Part shown: piece after piece, positions 26,057 to 35,705 of the stretch
Numbering within the stretch: position 1 is the first letter of the stretch
Layout: every line of letters starts with the position of its first letter
Assembly: GCA_021740045.1 (NCBI GenBank)
Contig: JAIPAP010000015.1
Span: forward strand, 1 to 46,701
Length of the DNA stretch: 46,701 nt
Reading direction: 5' to 3'
Origin: Bacteroidales bacterium
GTDB taxonomy: Bacteria; Bacteroidota; Bacteroidia; Bacteroidales; JAIPAP01
Program-made: the position numbers and the translations under genes
The notes under the pieces: generated by a model
The model's input: the letters and a program-made list of their open reading frames with translations, nothing else
The model's database searches: none
What the model was told of the DNA's origin: nothing

Positions 26057-28528
26057 ATGACAATGACCAGGAGATACTTACTGATTTTTACCATACTGAT
26101 TTTAAACACAAGCCTTTTAGCCAAGGTTTATAAGCGAAGTGCCGAAGCACAGCGCATCGATGAAAACAAACCCACCATTGACGGGCAGTTGGATGAAGAC
26201 TTTTGGCAGTCGATAGCGCCCATCACTAACTTTATGCAACATAGTCCGGATTTTGAAGCGCAGCCTTCGTTCCGAACCGAAGTGCGTATAGCTTATAGTG
26301 ATCATGCGGTGTATGTTTCGGCCCTGATGCACGATCCCAATCCCGACAGCATCCTTACACAACTGGGTAACCGGGATGATTGGTTGAATGCCGATTATTT
26401 CGGCATCCGCTTCGACACCTATAATAAAATGCAGGATGCCTACATTTTTGAAGTAACGGCATCGGGTGTTCAACGCGACCGCCGTATACAAGACCATACC
26501 TATGACGCGGTGTGGAAAAGTGCAGTGCAAATCACCTCCAAGGGATGGGTGGCCGAAATGAAGATCCCCTACTCCGCCTTGCGTTTTCCGAAAAAAGATA
26601 TACAGGAATGGCGCTTGCAGCTTACCCGTTCTATTCGCCGTTACCGTGAATATGACCAATGGGCTTTGGAGGAAAAAGGTTCGTCCAATAAGTTAATTTA
26701 TTGGGGAACACTCAATGGTATCAAAAATATCGAAGCTCCTCTGCGTCTCTCCATCACGCCTTATTTATCGCTATATGGAGAACATTATGATGACGGTAAT
26801 CACGAGACCGGGAATATCTCCCGTGGTTTTAGCGGTGGCATGGACCTGAAATACGGCATCAACGAAAGTTTTACCCTGGATATGACCTTGCTGCCTGATT
26901 TCAGCCAGGTGAAGTCGGATAAAGAAGTGAAGAATTTATCGGCATTTGAGACCGTCCACTCGGAAAACCGGGAATTTTTCAAGGAAGCCGTTGACCTGTT
27001 TCATAAAGGTGGCTTGTTCTACTCCCGCCGAATAGGTCAAACGCCCATCGATTACGGCGCCGTGGATGATTCACTGAACCAGGGAGAGGAGATCATCGAA
27101 AATCCTTCCAAAGCAAAACTGATCAACGCGACTAAAGTCTCGGGCAGGACTAAAAAAGGCCTTGGCATGGGCATGTTGAACGCCGTAACCGGAAAAAGTC
27201 ATGCCGTGATCAAAGACAGCCTGGGAAATAAACGAAAGATCATGACCGACCCCACCACCAACTACAACATCATGGTTTTTGATCAGGCCCTGGAAAACAA
27301 TTCCTCGGTTTACCTGATCAACACCAGCGTGCTCAGGGGAAATCATTACAAAAATGCCAATGTGACGGGTTCGGGCATCTCGCTGATTAATAACTCAAAC
27401 ACATTCCGGCTTAATGGCTCGGGGGTTTTAAGCCAGATCTATAATGCTGAAAAGATTGAAAATATTGAAGCTAAGCCCGGCAAACCTTCCCTGGGTTACC
27501 GTTACAACCTCTCCCTGGCTAAAATAAAAGGTAATTTCCATTTTAATGTTTACCGAAGGGTAAAGAACGATACCTATGACATTAACGACCTTGGCCTTAA
27601 TCATCGCAATAATGAAGTGAGAAATGGTGTATGGATGAGTTACCGTATATATGAGCCTTTTTGGGAACTCCGTAACTTATACAACAGCCTTTCGCTAAGG
27701 CAGGTTAAGGATTATACCACCCATGAAAATATTAACCTGGTGCTTGATTATGATGGCAGGGGGACCTTCAGAAACTACCTGAGTGTGTGGTACGGAATTA
27801 ATCACTCACTTAAGGAACGTTATGACTACTATGAACCCCGTGAAGAAGGACGCTATTACCTGCGCCCGCAATACACTTCGGGAAACATCGGGCTTTCATC
27901 GGATTATCGCAAACCGGTAGCGGTTGATCTCAGGGTTCGCATGTCGCAGGCGAAAGATGGTTATAAAAGCCAATCCTATACGCTACGGCCTGTCTTCAGG
28001 GTAAGTGATAAGTTTTCATTCAATCACCGTGTAAGGTTCACGGAGCAGGAAAATGATAAAGGCTATGTGTCCAGCTCCGACACCACTTCGAAAATTATTT
28101 TTGGCAACCGCGACCTGACTACCTTCGAAAATACCTTTACCAGCAAGTACATCTTTAAGAATAACCTTTCGTTAAGTTTATGGATGCGCCACTATTGGTA
28201 CCAGGGCGACTATGATGAATATTACCGGCTTACCGAAGAAGGACGACTGGAAGATGAAGGTTACTATAATAAAGATAACGATTTCAATTTCAACTCCTTC
28301 AACATCGACCTTGTGTTTGGCTGGGAGTTTGCCCCGGGTAGTAACCTGAGCCTGGTTTGGAAAAACGCCATTGTGGATGAAGATGATCAACTTATCGATG
28401 ATTTTTACCGGAATATCGAAAATACCTTTAGTGCTCCGCAAAAAAACAGCCTTTCGCTCAAGGTGCTTTACTACCTCGATTATCAAAAGCTCGAAAAAGA
28501 AAAACTTCGTGATATATTTTCAACGTAA
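26057..28528 (+). CDS. DUF5916 outer-membrane protein with CBM9-like N-terminal domain
   Basis: About 823 residues: a signal peptide (RRYLLIFTILILNTSLLAK), a family 9 carbohydrate-binding/DOMON-like domain (about 25-210; PTIDGQLDEDFWQSI, FEVTASGVQRDRR, WVAEMKIPYSALRF) and a long C-terminal DUF5916 region whose alternating aromatic strands suggest an outer-membrane beta-barrel ending near the C terminus. The family is common in marine and gut Bacteroidota, and its ligand is unknown. ATG 26057 is chosen from the promoter position; ATG 26063 is equally possible. It lies 12 bp before the ABC ATPase gene, probably by chance co-transcription. Confidence 0.85.
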   Translation: MTMTRRYLLIFTILILNTSLLAKVYKRSAEAQRIDENKPTIDGQLDEDFWQSIAPITNFMQHSPDFEAQPSFRTEVRIAYSDHAVYVSALMHDPNPDSILTQLGNRDDWLNADYFGIRFDTYNKMQDAYIFEVTASGVQRDRRIQDHTYDAVWKSAVQITSKGWVAEMKIPYSALRFPKKDIQEWRLQLTRSIRRYREYDQWALEEKGSSNKLIYWGTLNGIKNIEAPLRLSITPYLSLYGEHYDDGNHETGNISRGFSGGMDLKYGINESFTLDMTLLPDFSQVKSDKEVKNLSAFETVHSENREFFKEAVDLFHKGGLFYSRRIGQTPIDYGAVDDSLNQGEEIIENPSKAKLINATKVSGRTKKGLGMGMLNAVTGKSHAVIKDSLGNKRKIMTDPTTNYNIMVFDQALENNSSVYLINTSVLRGNHYKNANVTGSGISLINNSNTFRLNGSGVLSQIYNAEKIENIEAKPGKPSLGYRYNLSLAKIKGNFHFNVYRRVKNDTYDINDLGLNHRNNEVRNGVWMSYRIYEPFWELRNLYNSLSLRQVKDYTTHENINLVLDYDGRGTFRNYLSVWYGINHSLKERYDYYEPREEGRYYLRPQYTSGNIGLSSDYRKPVAVDLRVRMSQAKDGYKSQSYTLRPVFRVSDKFSFNHRVRFTEQENDKGYVSSSDTTSKIIFGNRDLTTFENTFTSKYIFKNNLSLSLWMRHYWYQGDYDEYYRLTEEGRLEDEGYYNKDNDFNFNSFNIDLVFGWEFAPGSNLSLVWKNAIVDEDDQLIDDFYRNIENTFSAPQKNSLSLKVLYYLDYQKLEKEKLRDIFST

Positions 28529-28540
28529 CCGGATCGCCTT

Positions 28541-29194
28541 ATGATCAAAGCCGAAAATATCTGGAAATCTTTTAATAGCCTGAATGTACTCAAAGGCATC
28601 AACCTTCAGGTGGAAGAAGGGGAAATTATTTCCATAGTGGGAGCTTCGGGGGCCGGCAAAACCACCCTCTTACAAATTATAGGCACATTAGACAGGCCCA
28701 ATAAAGGATCAGTCACTATCGGGAATATTCAAGCAGAAAAGCTGAACGAGAAAAGACTCTCCGATTTCCGCAACCGCCGCATTGGTTTTGTTTTCCAGTT
28801 TCATCATTTGTTACCGGAATTCACGGCTTTCGAAAATGTTTGCATTCCGGCCTATATAGCTGCAACACCCCGCAAAAAGGCCGAGGAACAAGCCAAAAAG
28901 CTTCTTGGTTTTTTGAACCTTACCGATCGTATGGATCATAAACCCTCGGAACTATCGGGTGGTGAACAGCAACGTACGGCCGTGGCAAGGGCATTGATCA
29001 ACAACCCCTCGGTAATATTGGCCGATGAGCCATCGGGCAACCTCGACAGTAAAAACTCCCGTGAATTGCACGAACTTTTTTTCAACCTGCGCGATCAGTT
29101 CAATCAAACTTTTATCATCGCCACCCATAATGAAGAACTCGCCAACATGGCCGACCGGAAACTAACCATAAAAGATGGAATAATTGAGCATTAG
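28541..29194 (+). CDS. lolD: ABC transporter ATP-binding protein, LolD/MacB type
   Basis: This 217-residue ATPase has Walker [11 protein letters not shown]-loop [18 protein letters not shown], signature [19 protein letters not shown], Walker [13 protein letters not shown] and H-loop [10 protein letters not shown]. The LLPEFTA and PSGNLD segments are typical of LolD, which powers lipoprotein release from the inner membrane. The permease (LolC/E) is not adjacent, so assignment within the LolD/MacB/FtsE group is by resemblance. Confidence 0.88.
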   Translation: MIKAENIWKSFNSLNVLKGINLQVEEGEIISIVGASGAGKTTLLQIIGTLDRPNKGSVTIGNIQAEKLNEKRLSDFRNRRIGFVFQFHHLLPEFTAFENVCIPAYIAATPRKKAEEQAKKLLGFLNLTDRMDHKPSELSGGEQQRTAVARALINNPSVILADEPSGNLDSKNSRELHELFFNLRDQFNQTFIIATHNEELANMADRKLTIKDGIIEH

Positions 29195-29276
29195 CCCTTA
29201 TGATCATTCAATATTCCACTCATTTTTGCGTTCACCTAAAAATCATTTTCGCTATTGAGAAACCGGAAATTTTATT

Positions 29277-31583
29277 ATGCAGCAACCGTTTCGTAAGGGA
29301 TTTATCACAAGCACACTGTTCGGGCTTTTAACCATAGCAGTGGTTACCGTATTTGCTCAAAACAATCAATCGGGAAACAGTGATGAATATGAGAAATTGA
29401 TTGAACAAGCCGATGATCTGTTGCAGGACAAGCAATACGGTGAAGCACTTGAGCTTTACCAAAATGCCCTGTCAATGGATGCCGGTAACAACTACGCCGC
29501 AAAGATGATCGATTCCGTTAACCGCATCATCGAAAGCCGCAAGACTTTTGAAAAGGTGATGACGCAAGCGGCCGAACATCACCGCAATAAAAACTATAAA
29601 AAGGCCAAAGACCTCTACGAAAAAGCCATCAAGCTTAATCCCGATGCGGAATTTCCCAAATACAAGCTGGAACAGATCCGCGAAGTCTACACCGATCCCG
29701 AGGAACTTGCCGCTTACAACAATGCCATAGAGAAAGCCGATAACTACTTTGATAACGGCAAATTCGAAAAGGCCATTACAAAATATGAAGAAGCTGCCGG
29801 AATAATGCCCGATAAGTCCTATGCCGGTGAAATGATCGCCAAAAGTAAGATCAGGCTAAAAGAATACAAAAAGATCAAGGCCCGGTACGACAGTCTGATC
29901 AACCAGGCCGACCGGCTCTATGCCAATGATAAGCTCGAAAATGCCAAATCCGTCTATCAACAGGCGCTGGATTTAAGGATTGAAAATGCCTATCCTGAAA
30001 AGCGCATCAGCACCATCGACAGCATAACCACTGCCCGCGAAGCACGTGACCAAGCTTATAAGGAAGCTCTTCAGCGAGCCGATAGCCTGTATGTGGATCA
30101 ACGATTCGCCGAAGCTAAGACCGCCTACCAGGAAGCCCTGAAAATAAAACCGGAGGAACGCTATCCCGGAAACATGCTGAGCCGCATTGACGAGAAGATC
30201 CTGGAAATGAAGGATCGCGGCCGCAAGTATGAAGAAGCGATTACCGATGCCGATGACCTGCTGGCTTCGGGAAAGCTCGAGGATGCCCTGATCATGTATA
30301 AAAAGGCCAAAAACCTGAAACCTTCCGAAGAATACCCCAAGCAAAAAATCGCCTCCATCAATGAGCAGCTCGATGCCATCGCGGCCAAGGAAAACAAATA
30401 CGATAGCCTGGTCAGTGAAGGAGATGAAGCCTATACGGCAAACGCTTATAAGGACGCCAAAGGATTTTATAGCCAGGCCCTGGAGCTTAAGCCCCAACAA
30501 ACACATCCCCAGGACAGGCTCACGGTGATCGACAGCATTTTAACCGCCCGCCAGGTGAAGGCCGAAAATTATGAGGACGCCATTGCCGCGGCCGATCAGC
30601 TCTTTAACGAAAAATCATACGAAAAGGCCAAAGCCAATTACCGGGCAGCGCTCGGTATTAAGCCGGAGGCCACCTATCCACAGCAAAAGATCGATGAGAT
30701 TGATAAACTGCAAAAAGAGCTGGCCGAAAAACAAAAGAAGTATAATAACCTGATCACTGAGGCCGATAAGCTGTTTGAAGCTGAGCAATATGATCAGGCT
30801 AAAGAAATTTATAAAACCGCTTCGGGGGTTTTGCCGGATAATACTTACCCGGAAGAAAAAGCCGCCGCAATCGACAGTATTTTTAAGGCCCGTAAAGAAC
30901 GGCAAGCTAACTTCGAGGAAGCCCTTGCCAAAGCCGATCAGTATTATGAAGCGGAAAACTACACGGATGCCCGGGAAAAATATGAAGAAGCATTGGAATA
31001 CAAGCCGGGGAACCAGCATGCGCAAAAACGCTTCAATAACGCTGATGCCATCATTAAAGAACGGCAAAGGGCTAAGCAGGAAGCCTACGACAAGGCCATC
31101 GCCAATGCCGATCGTCTTTACCAGATGCGGGTGTACGACAAAGCTATGGAAGCCTTCAGAAAAGCCCAAAGCATTAAGTCCGGGGAATCCTATCCGGGTA
31201 CCATGATCGACAAGATCAAGGAATCGCTCGATAGCCAATCAGTACTGGATTTGGTTGAACAAAACATGGTGATCGAAGATGCCACCGAGAAGAAACTAAG
31301 CTTTGAACCTTTGGCCGCCAGCCTGCGAAATAATAACTTCATTCGCCTCAAGCTCAAGAAAACCGGCGATAGCAATCCCAAGCTATTCATCAACTATGGA
31401 AAAGGCGACCGGAAAAACGGCGGCGTGGTGATCAATAACATCGATAACGATCAAACCGACGACTACATCATTAACCTGAGCGAACAAGACCGCTGGTTCC
31501 GGTTGGAGAATAACTGGATCAGCCTTTATCCCGAGGGTGGAGACGTGGAGATATCACTGATCCAAATTTCCACAAGCGAATGA
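29277..31583 (+). CDS. Exported 11-repeat TPR protein
   Basis: This 768-residue protein starts with a signal peptide (GLLTIAVVTVFAQ). From about residue 37 to 655 it contains eleven tandem units of about 57 residues, each a TPR pair plus an extra linking helix, with the recurring pattern YxxAIxxADxLYxxxxYxxAKxxYxxALxxKPxxxYPxxxIxxID. A C-terminal beta-rich domain of about 110 residues (KLSFEPLAASLRNNNFIRLKL ... VEISLIQIS) follows; I do not recognise it. The uniform repeat length is unusual for TPR proteins, which normally have 34-residue units. It is likely a periplasmic or surface scaffold. The partner is unknown. Confidence 0.8.
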   Translation: MQQPFRKGFITSTLFGLLTIAVVTVFAQNNQSGNSDEYEKLIEQADDLLQDKQYGEALELYQNALSMDAGNNYAAKMIDSVNRIIESRKTFEKVMTQAAEHHRNKNYKKAKDLYEKAIKLNPDAEFPKYKLEQIREVYTDPEELAAYNNAIEKADNYFDNGKFEKAITKYEEAAGIMPDKSYAGEMIAKSKIRLKEYKKIKARYDSLINQADRLYANDKLENAKSVYQQALDLRIENAYPEKRISTIDSITTAREARDQAYKEALQRADSLYVDQRFAEAKTAYQEALKIKPEERYPGNMLSRIDEKILEMKDRGRKYEEAITDADDLLASGKLEDALIMYKKAKNLKPSEEYPKQKIASINEQLDAIAAKENKYDSLVSEGDEAYTANAYKDAKGFYSQALELKPQQTHPQDRLTVIDSILTARQVKAENYEDAIAAADQLFNEKSYEKAKANYRAALGIKPEATYPQQKIDEIDKLQKELAEKQKKYNNLITEADKLFEAEQYDQAKEIYKTASGVLPDNTYPEEKAAAIDSIFKARKERQANFEEALAKADQYYEAENYTDAREKYEEALEYKPGNQHAQKRFNNADAIIKERQRAKQEAYDKAIANADRLYQMRVYDKAMEAFRKAQSIKSGESYPGTMIDKIKESLDSQSVLDLVEQNMVIEDATEKKLSFEPLAASLRNNNFIRLKLKKTGDSNPKLFINYGKGDRKNGGVVINNIDNDQTDDYIINLSEQDRWFRLENNWISLYPEGGDVEISLIQISTSE

Positions 31584-31814
31584 TTTCCATTATGCTCAAT
31601 CCTTTTTCCACACAGCGGCCTGTTCTCCTTCCCGGGTTCGGGGAAGAAGTTAGGGGTTGGGGTAAATCCATGCAGTGAACTCCTTAACCCCTCCAAGCAC
31701 TTATACCAAGGCCTATGCTTCCGGCCATCTCAAATATTCAGTATAAATAACCCACCCATGTTAATCTTTTGTAAATTTTTCTGAAATTTGCCCTCCATAG
31801 CTAAGGGAGCAACT

Positions 31815-33275
31815 ATGGAAAACTATTTTGAAACTTTCAGGAAAAAAACCATTGGTCATCATCATAAGTTTAAAACCCCCTATGGGGAAAAGGAACTGAT
31901 CTATGCCGACTGGATTGCCAGCGGCAGGCTCTATAAACCCATTGAAGACCGCATTGCCAATGTGCTGGGGCCATATGTGGGCAACACCCATACCGAGACC
32001 AGCGAAACCGGCACCCTTATGACCAAGGCTTATCACTATGCCCATAAAAAGATCAAGGATCATGTGCATGCCGGCCCGGATGATGTGCTGATCACTTCGG
32101 GTTTTGGCATGACCGGCGTGGTGGTGAAATTTCAAAGGATATTGGGCCTAAAGACTTGTGGTAAGCTAAGCGACCGCGAATGCCTTACTGAAATCGAGCG
32201 GCCGGTGGTTTTTCTTACTCATATGGAGCATCATTCCAATCACACATCATGGTTCGAAACGGTGGCCGATGTGGTACAAATCCAACCCCGCCAAGACCTG
32301 CTGGTCGATCTGGATGAATTGCGCCGGGAAGTTGAAAAATATAAACACCGCAAGATCAAGATCGGTTCCTTTACAGCTTGCTCCAATGTTACGGGTATTG
32401 AAACCCCATACCACGAAATGGCCAAAATCATGCATGAATACGGCGGAATGGCTTTTATCGACTTTGCCGCTTCGGCGCCTTATGTGGATATCGATATGCA
32501 TCCCAATGATCCGATGAAAAAGCTGGATGCCATCTTTTTCTCACCGCACAAATTCCTGGGAGGCCCCGGCGCTTCCGGTGTGTTGATCTTCGATTCCAAG
32601 ATCTATAAAAACAAAGTCCCCGATCAACCGGGAGGTGGTACGGTGGATTGGACCAATCCCTGGGGCGAATACAAATACATAGATGATATTGAAGCCCGCG
32701 AAGATGGCGGAACGCCGGGCTTTTTACAAGCCATGCGCACAGCCCTCGCCATAGAAGTGAAAGAACAAATGGGCACCGAAAATATGCGCAAGCGCGAAAA
32801 GGAATTGGTGGAAAAAGCCTTTTATGAATTCGACAAAATTCCCGGGCTCCATATCCTGGCGGATCATACCCGCGAACGCTTAGGCATTATTTCCTTTTAT
32901 ATTGAAGGGATCCATTATAACATGGCTGTAAAACTGCTCAACGACCGCTTTGGCATACAAACCCGCGGGGGCTGTGCTTGCGCCGGTACCTACGGACATT
33001 TCCTGCTGGATGTGAGCTACAACCAATCCCGCGAGATCACCGAAAAGATCACCATGGGCGACCTGAGCGACAAGCCGGGTTGGGTGCGCGTATCCCTCCA
33101 CCCTACCATGACCAACGAAGAACTCAACACCATTACCGATGCCGTAAAGCAGGTAGCCAAAAATCACAAAGAATGGGAAAAAGACTACCGCTACGACAAA
33201 CATACCAATGAATTTTACCACTTCGCCGAAACCGGGGAGAAGGATAAGCTGGTTGAGGGGTGGTTTAGGCTGTAG
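31815..33275 (+). CDS. Class V aminotransferase-fold PLP enzyme (cysteine desulfurase-like)
   Basis: This 486-residue PLP enzyme has the class V Schiff-base motif FFSPHKFLGGPGASGVL, the substrate-side His in LTHMEHHSN, AFIDFAASAPYVDIDM with the cofactor Asp, and GGCACAGTYGHFLL, a cysteine-rich loop placed as in desulfurases. It resembles SufS/CsdA-type enzymes but is longer by about 80 residues, and no iron-sulfur scaffold gene is next to it. ATG 31815 is used; the in-frame TTG 31788 would add nine residues. Confidence 0.85.
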   Translation: MENYFETFRKKTIGHHHKFKTPYGEKELIYADWIASGRLYKPIEDRIANVLGPYVGNTHTETSETGTLMTKAYHYAHKKIKDHVHAGPDDVLITSGFGMTGVVVKFQRILGLKTCGKLSDRECLTEIERPVVFLTHMEHHSNHTSWFETVADVVQIQPRQDLLVDLDELRREVEKYKHRKIKIGSFTACSNVTGIETPYHEMAKIMHEYGGMAFIDFAASAPYVDIDMHPNDPMKKLDAIFFSPHKFLGGPGASGVLIFDSKIYKNKVPDQPGGGTVDWTNPWGEYKYIDDIEAREDGGTPGFLQAMRTALAIEVKEQMGTENMRKREKELVEKAFYEFDKIPGLHILADHTRERLGIISFYIEGIHYNMAVKLLNDRFGIQTRGGCACAGTYGHFLLDVSYNQSREITEKITMGDLSDKPGWVRVSLHPTMTNEELNTITDAVKQVAKNHKEWEKDYRYDKHTNEFYHFAETGEKDKLVEGWFRL

Positions 33276-33373
33276 AAGGTAGAAGGTGGAAGATAGAAGG
33301 TAGAAGGTAGAAGGTAGATAGTATTGCAGGGAGCATGGGGCATGGAGCATGGGGCATGGAGCATGGAGCATGG
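33272..33373. repeat. Two simple tandem repeats (TAGAAGG and GCATGGA/GCATGGG)
   Basis: TAGAAGG-type heptamers (33272-33320) are followed by GCATGGA/GCATGGG units (33332-33373) that run directly into repeat C1. They start at the stop of the PLP enzyme and mark the boundary between host-like DNA and the accessory island. Confidence 0.85.
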
Positions 33374-33560
33374 ATGTTTGCTTCGCCCGCTTCAAAACAC
33401 CTTCCCGAAAACATACAAAACGTCGTAAAATGCATAGACAGGATATGGATTTTTACCCTGTGGAACTTTTTATTCCATCAGGATCGTTCAAGCGGTTTGA
33501 CCACATTCTGCGGGTGTATACTCGCTGGGTGCTGCGCACCGTTCATATTCCTATATATTA
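33368..33560. repeat. Repeat C, copy 1
   Basis: This ~193 bp segment is clearly similar along its whole length to 35324-35520, with shared blocks such as CGTAAAATGCATAGACAGGA and GGATCGTTCAAGCGGTTTGA. Its last ten bases contain the stop codon of the PLD-fold gene, and similarity to copy 2 ends there. A short frame (MHRQDMDFY...) is open in both copies but base changes do not favour third positions, so coding is unlikely. Confidence 0.85.
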
Positions 33561-34786
33561 GGGTTAGTTTTTTTATCCTTTAGTTCGTCTTTTACTTGCC
33601 AATATATAAAGTTTAAAAAATGGTCAGTTTGTCCTAAAGATTCAAATTCACAGGTATTCATTAAGCTTACAATCAAACTGCAAAAATCTTCATAGTTCGT
33701 AGATTTAAAATTTTGAGAATGTGGAAATGATTCTAATCCAAATGCTTTTATGCTCGTTAATGGGTTTTGGTTCAATACGGCAAATTTATTTGGAGCAAAA
33801 GTATTCAAGATCTCAGTTGCAATGTTTATACCGAGTCCATTTATTTTTTCTTTTTTCCCTGATTTAATATACTTTTCTATCATTTCAAAGATTTCTTTGG
33901 GAGATTTATTCAGGTTAGCATGAATTTCATTTAACATTGTTTTAAATTCAAAATGATTTTTCTTAACCTTATTTTTATCTCTCGCAATAGAACCGGAATG
34001 CCATAATGATTTAACACCGGCTTTTCCGACCAGCTTTTCGTAATTGCTGAAAAATGTTGGATTGTCAATATTTTCAGTTCGAATGAATTCGAGAATTTCA
34101 TAAGCTTTTATGTAATTCTGTTTTCTAAGAAAATAGTTATTTTGTTCGTCTTTGTTAGCCGAGTAGTCTTTCAAATATTTTTCAATAGCTTTAATGTCTA
34201 ATTGAAAAATGGTATTAATTTGCTTTTCAACATTCTCTTTTGCAGTGTTTTCATTCTTTTTAAATATTTGATACTTTCTTGTATAGTTGCTTAAAGATAA
34301 GTCGTTTATAACAGTTGCATTTTTTAATAATTTTTCCTTTTCTTTTAACATTTGTTGATATATGTTACCTTCATTGTTAAAAGTAAAGTTTATAGATAAT
34401 TCACAATTGAGAGTTAACCCGCCATCTGTCAAATTTGCTGAACCAATTATTCCAAAATGTTCTTTTTTATTACTGAACAAATACATTTTTGGATGGAACA
34501 TTTTGTTGGTTTCTTGCTTGTAAATTAGAATTTCACAGTTTTCATAACTCTTTTTTAACGATTGCAGCTTTTTCAAGGCCTCAGGTTCAGTTTGATAGAA
34601 GTCTAGTCCTGTTATAATTATAAGCTTGACTTTTCTTTCAAGAGCATTTTTTAAATCTGTTACGATTTTTTTTAATCCAGAGTTTTTAAAGAAAGCAACT
34701 GCAATAAATATTTCTTCAGCAGTTGAAATTTTTTCTTTAATTACTTTTAGATGATTTTCAGTTGTATTATTACTAGTTATATTCAT
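33551..34786 (-). CDS. Phospholipase D-fold (HKD) nuclease-like protein, cassette cargo
   Basis: This 411-residue AT-rich gene encodes a single PLD-fold domain at the N terminus: AEEIFIAVAFFKNSGL, then FHPKMYLFSNKKEHFGIIGSANLT (His-x-Lys and GSxN, about 97-121). The Asp usually found five residues after the Lys is Ser here. The C-terminal half has a helical domain with INGLGINIATEILNTF and NKFAVLNQNPLTSI, seen in some restriction-type proteins. A nuclease role in defence is inferred. The stop lies in the first bases of repeat C1 and the start is 26 bp from the edge of repeat A1, so the gene exactly fills the space between the two repeats. Confidence 0.7.
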   Translation of the reverse strand: MNITSNNTTENHLKVIKEKISTAEEIFIAVAFFKNSGLKKIVTDLKNALERKVKLIIITGLDFYQTEPEALKKLQSLKKSYENCEILIYKQETNKMFHPKMYLFSNKKEHFGIIGSANLTDGGLTLNCELSINFTFNNEGNIYQQMLKEKEKLLKNATVINDLSLSNYTRKYQIFKKNENTAKENVEKQINTIFQLDIKAIEKYLKDYSANKDEQNNYFLRKQNYIKAYEILEFIRTENIDNPTFFSNYEKLVGKAGVKSLWHSGSIARDKNKVKKNHFEFKTMLNEIHANLNKSPKEIFEMIEKYIKSGKKEKINGLGINIATEILNTFAPNKFAVLNQNPLTSIKAFGLESFPHSQNFKSTNYEDFCSLIVSLMNTCEFESLGQTDHFLNFIYWQVKDELKDKKTNPNI

Positions 34787-34811
34787 GCTGCTGTTTATTT
34801 CTTGTAAAATT

Positions 34812-35195
34812 AACTGCCAACGTGCTTACACCCCCACCTTTTTTCCACATAGCATTCCAAATACGGATGCTAAAACACCTTTTATCTGTTTTATCATAGG
34901 TTGAAATCGTCGGTTGGGTTCTTTATGTTAGGTTCATTCTTCATGCTTCACGGGTTATATTACCTGTTGTTTAAAGCCACAAGCCCTTTACTGCTTATAG
35001 GACTTATGCCATACCTTCATTCTTACCATCAAATCTACAATAACATTTCCAAATACAGTAATGGAATACCGTATTTTTTTCAAAAAGTTATTCACCACAG
35101 CCGTAAGCTCCGGAGGAGGGGGCAGTTTAGTGCGGATTATCCGGCAAGGGGAAGCTGGTAGTTTAGTTGGCAAAAGGCAGTTGGCAGTTGGCAAT
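34812..35195. repeat. Repeat A, copy 1
   Basis: About 380 bp similar throughout to 45407-45789. It opens with AACTGCCAAC (34812-34821) and near its far end has the exact reverse complement GTTGGCAGTT (35180-35189), so it has 10-bp terminal inverted repeats. Similarity to copy 2 begins at the AAC-core and not inside the flanking gene leader. No reading frame is kept open in both copies. Confidence 0.85.
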
Positions 35196-35323
35196 TCTAG
35201 CTCCGGGAGGCCTGTTTGTTCTCACAGGCTTTTGCCGTTGTTCCGGGGTTTAAAAACGTCATGAACAAATTATTGAAAAATAGCGAAATGCAGAAAAATG
35301 GTGATGCTAAATAAGCCTTCTTA
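35196..35323. other. Spacer between repeats A1 and C2
   Basis: This 128 bp stretch joins the two cargo blocks. It contains a short frame of 17 codons starting MNKLLKNSEM, which is probably chance. I saw no match to the DNA beyond repeat A2. Confidence 0.4.
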
Positions 35324-35520
35324 GCATGGCTGTTTGCTTCCCCCGCTTCAAACTACTTTCCCGAAATCATAAAAAAAGGTCGTAAAATGCATAGACAGGA
35401 TATGGACTTTTATCGCATGGAATCAGTTTTCATTCCACCGGGATCGTTCAAGCGGTTTGACCACGTTCTGCGGGCGAATACTTGCTGGGTGCTGTGTGCC
35501 GCTGATATTCCTGTATATTA
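35324..35520. repeat. Repeat C, copy 2
   Basis: This ~197 bp copy is roughly four-fifths identical by eye to 33368-33560. Its last three bases (35518-35520) are the original stop codon of the small gene now split by IS21, so similarity again ends at a gene 3' end. Confidence 0.85.
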
Positions 35521-35636
35521 TCCATTGTTTTTCTTATTGTAGTCTTCAAATTGTAAATAGCAATAAACAATCATCAATTTTTCGCAATATTAAATCACCA
35601 GTTTTTCGCAAGGTTAAATCATCAGTTTTAGCTCGG

Positions 35637-35697
35637 CAGCAATGTCCTTCATTCCTTTGTGAAGCGTAGCGGAACAAAGGAATGAAGGACATTGCTG
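35637..35697 (-). repeat. Perfect 24-bp hairpin after istB inside IS21
   Basis: Arms 35637-35660 and 35674-35697 are perfect complements around a 13 nt loop. It sits between the istB stop and the left terminal repeats. With no T-tract it may act as a transcript-end or anti-readthrough structure. Confidence 0.85.
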
Positions 35698-35705
35698 TGA
35701 TTTTC

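Noticed and set aside
33430-33561. Short frame MHRQDMDFY... shared by both C repeats
   Set aside because: The two copies differ at first and second codon positions as much as at third positions, and one copy runs on into different sequence; kept only as a note under the repeat.
34901-35161. 86-codon frame in repeat A1
   Set aside because: The corresponding frame is broken in repeat A2, so it is not under protein selection.
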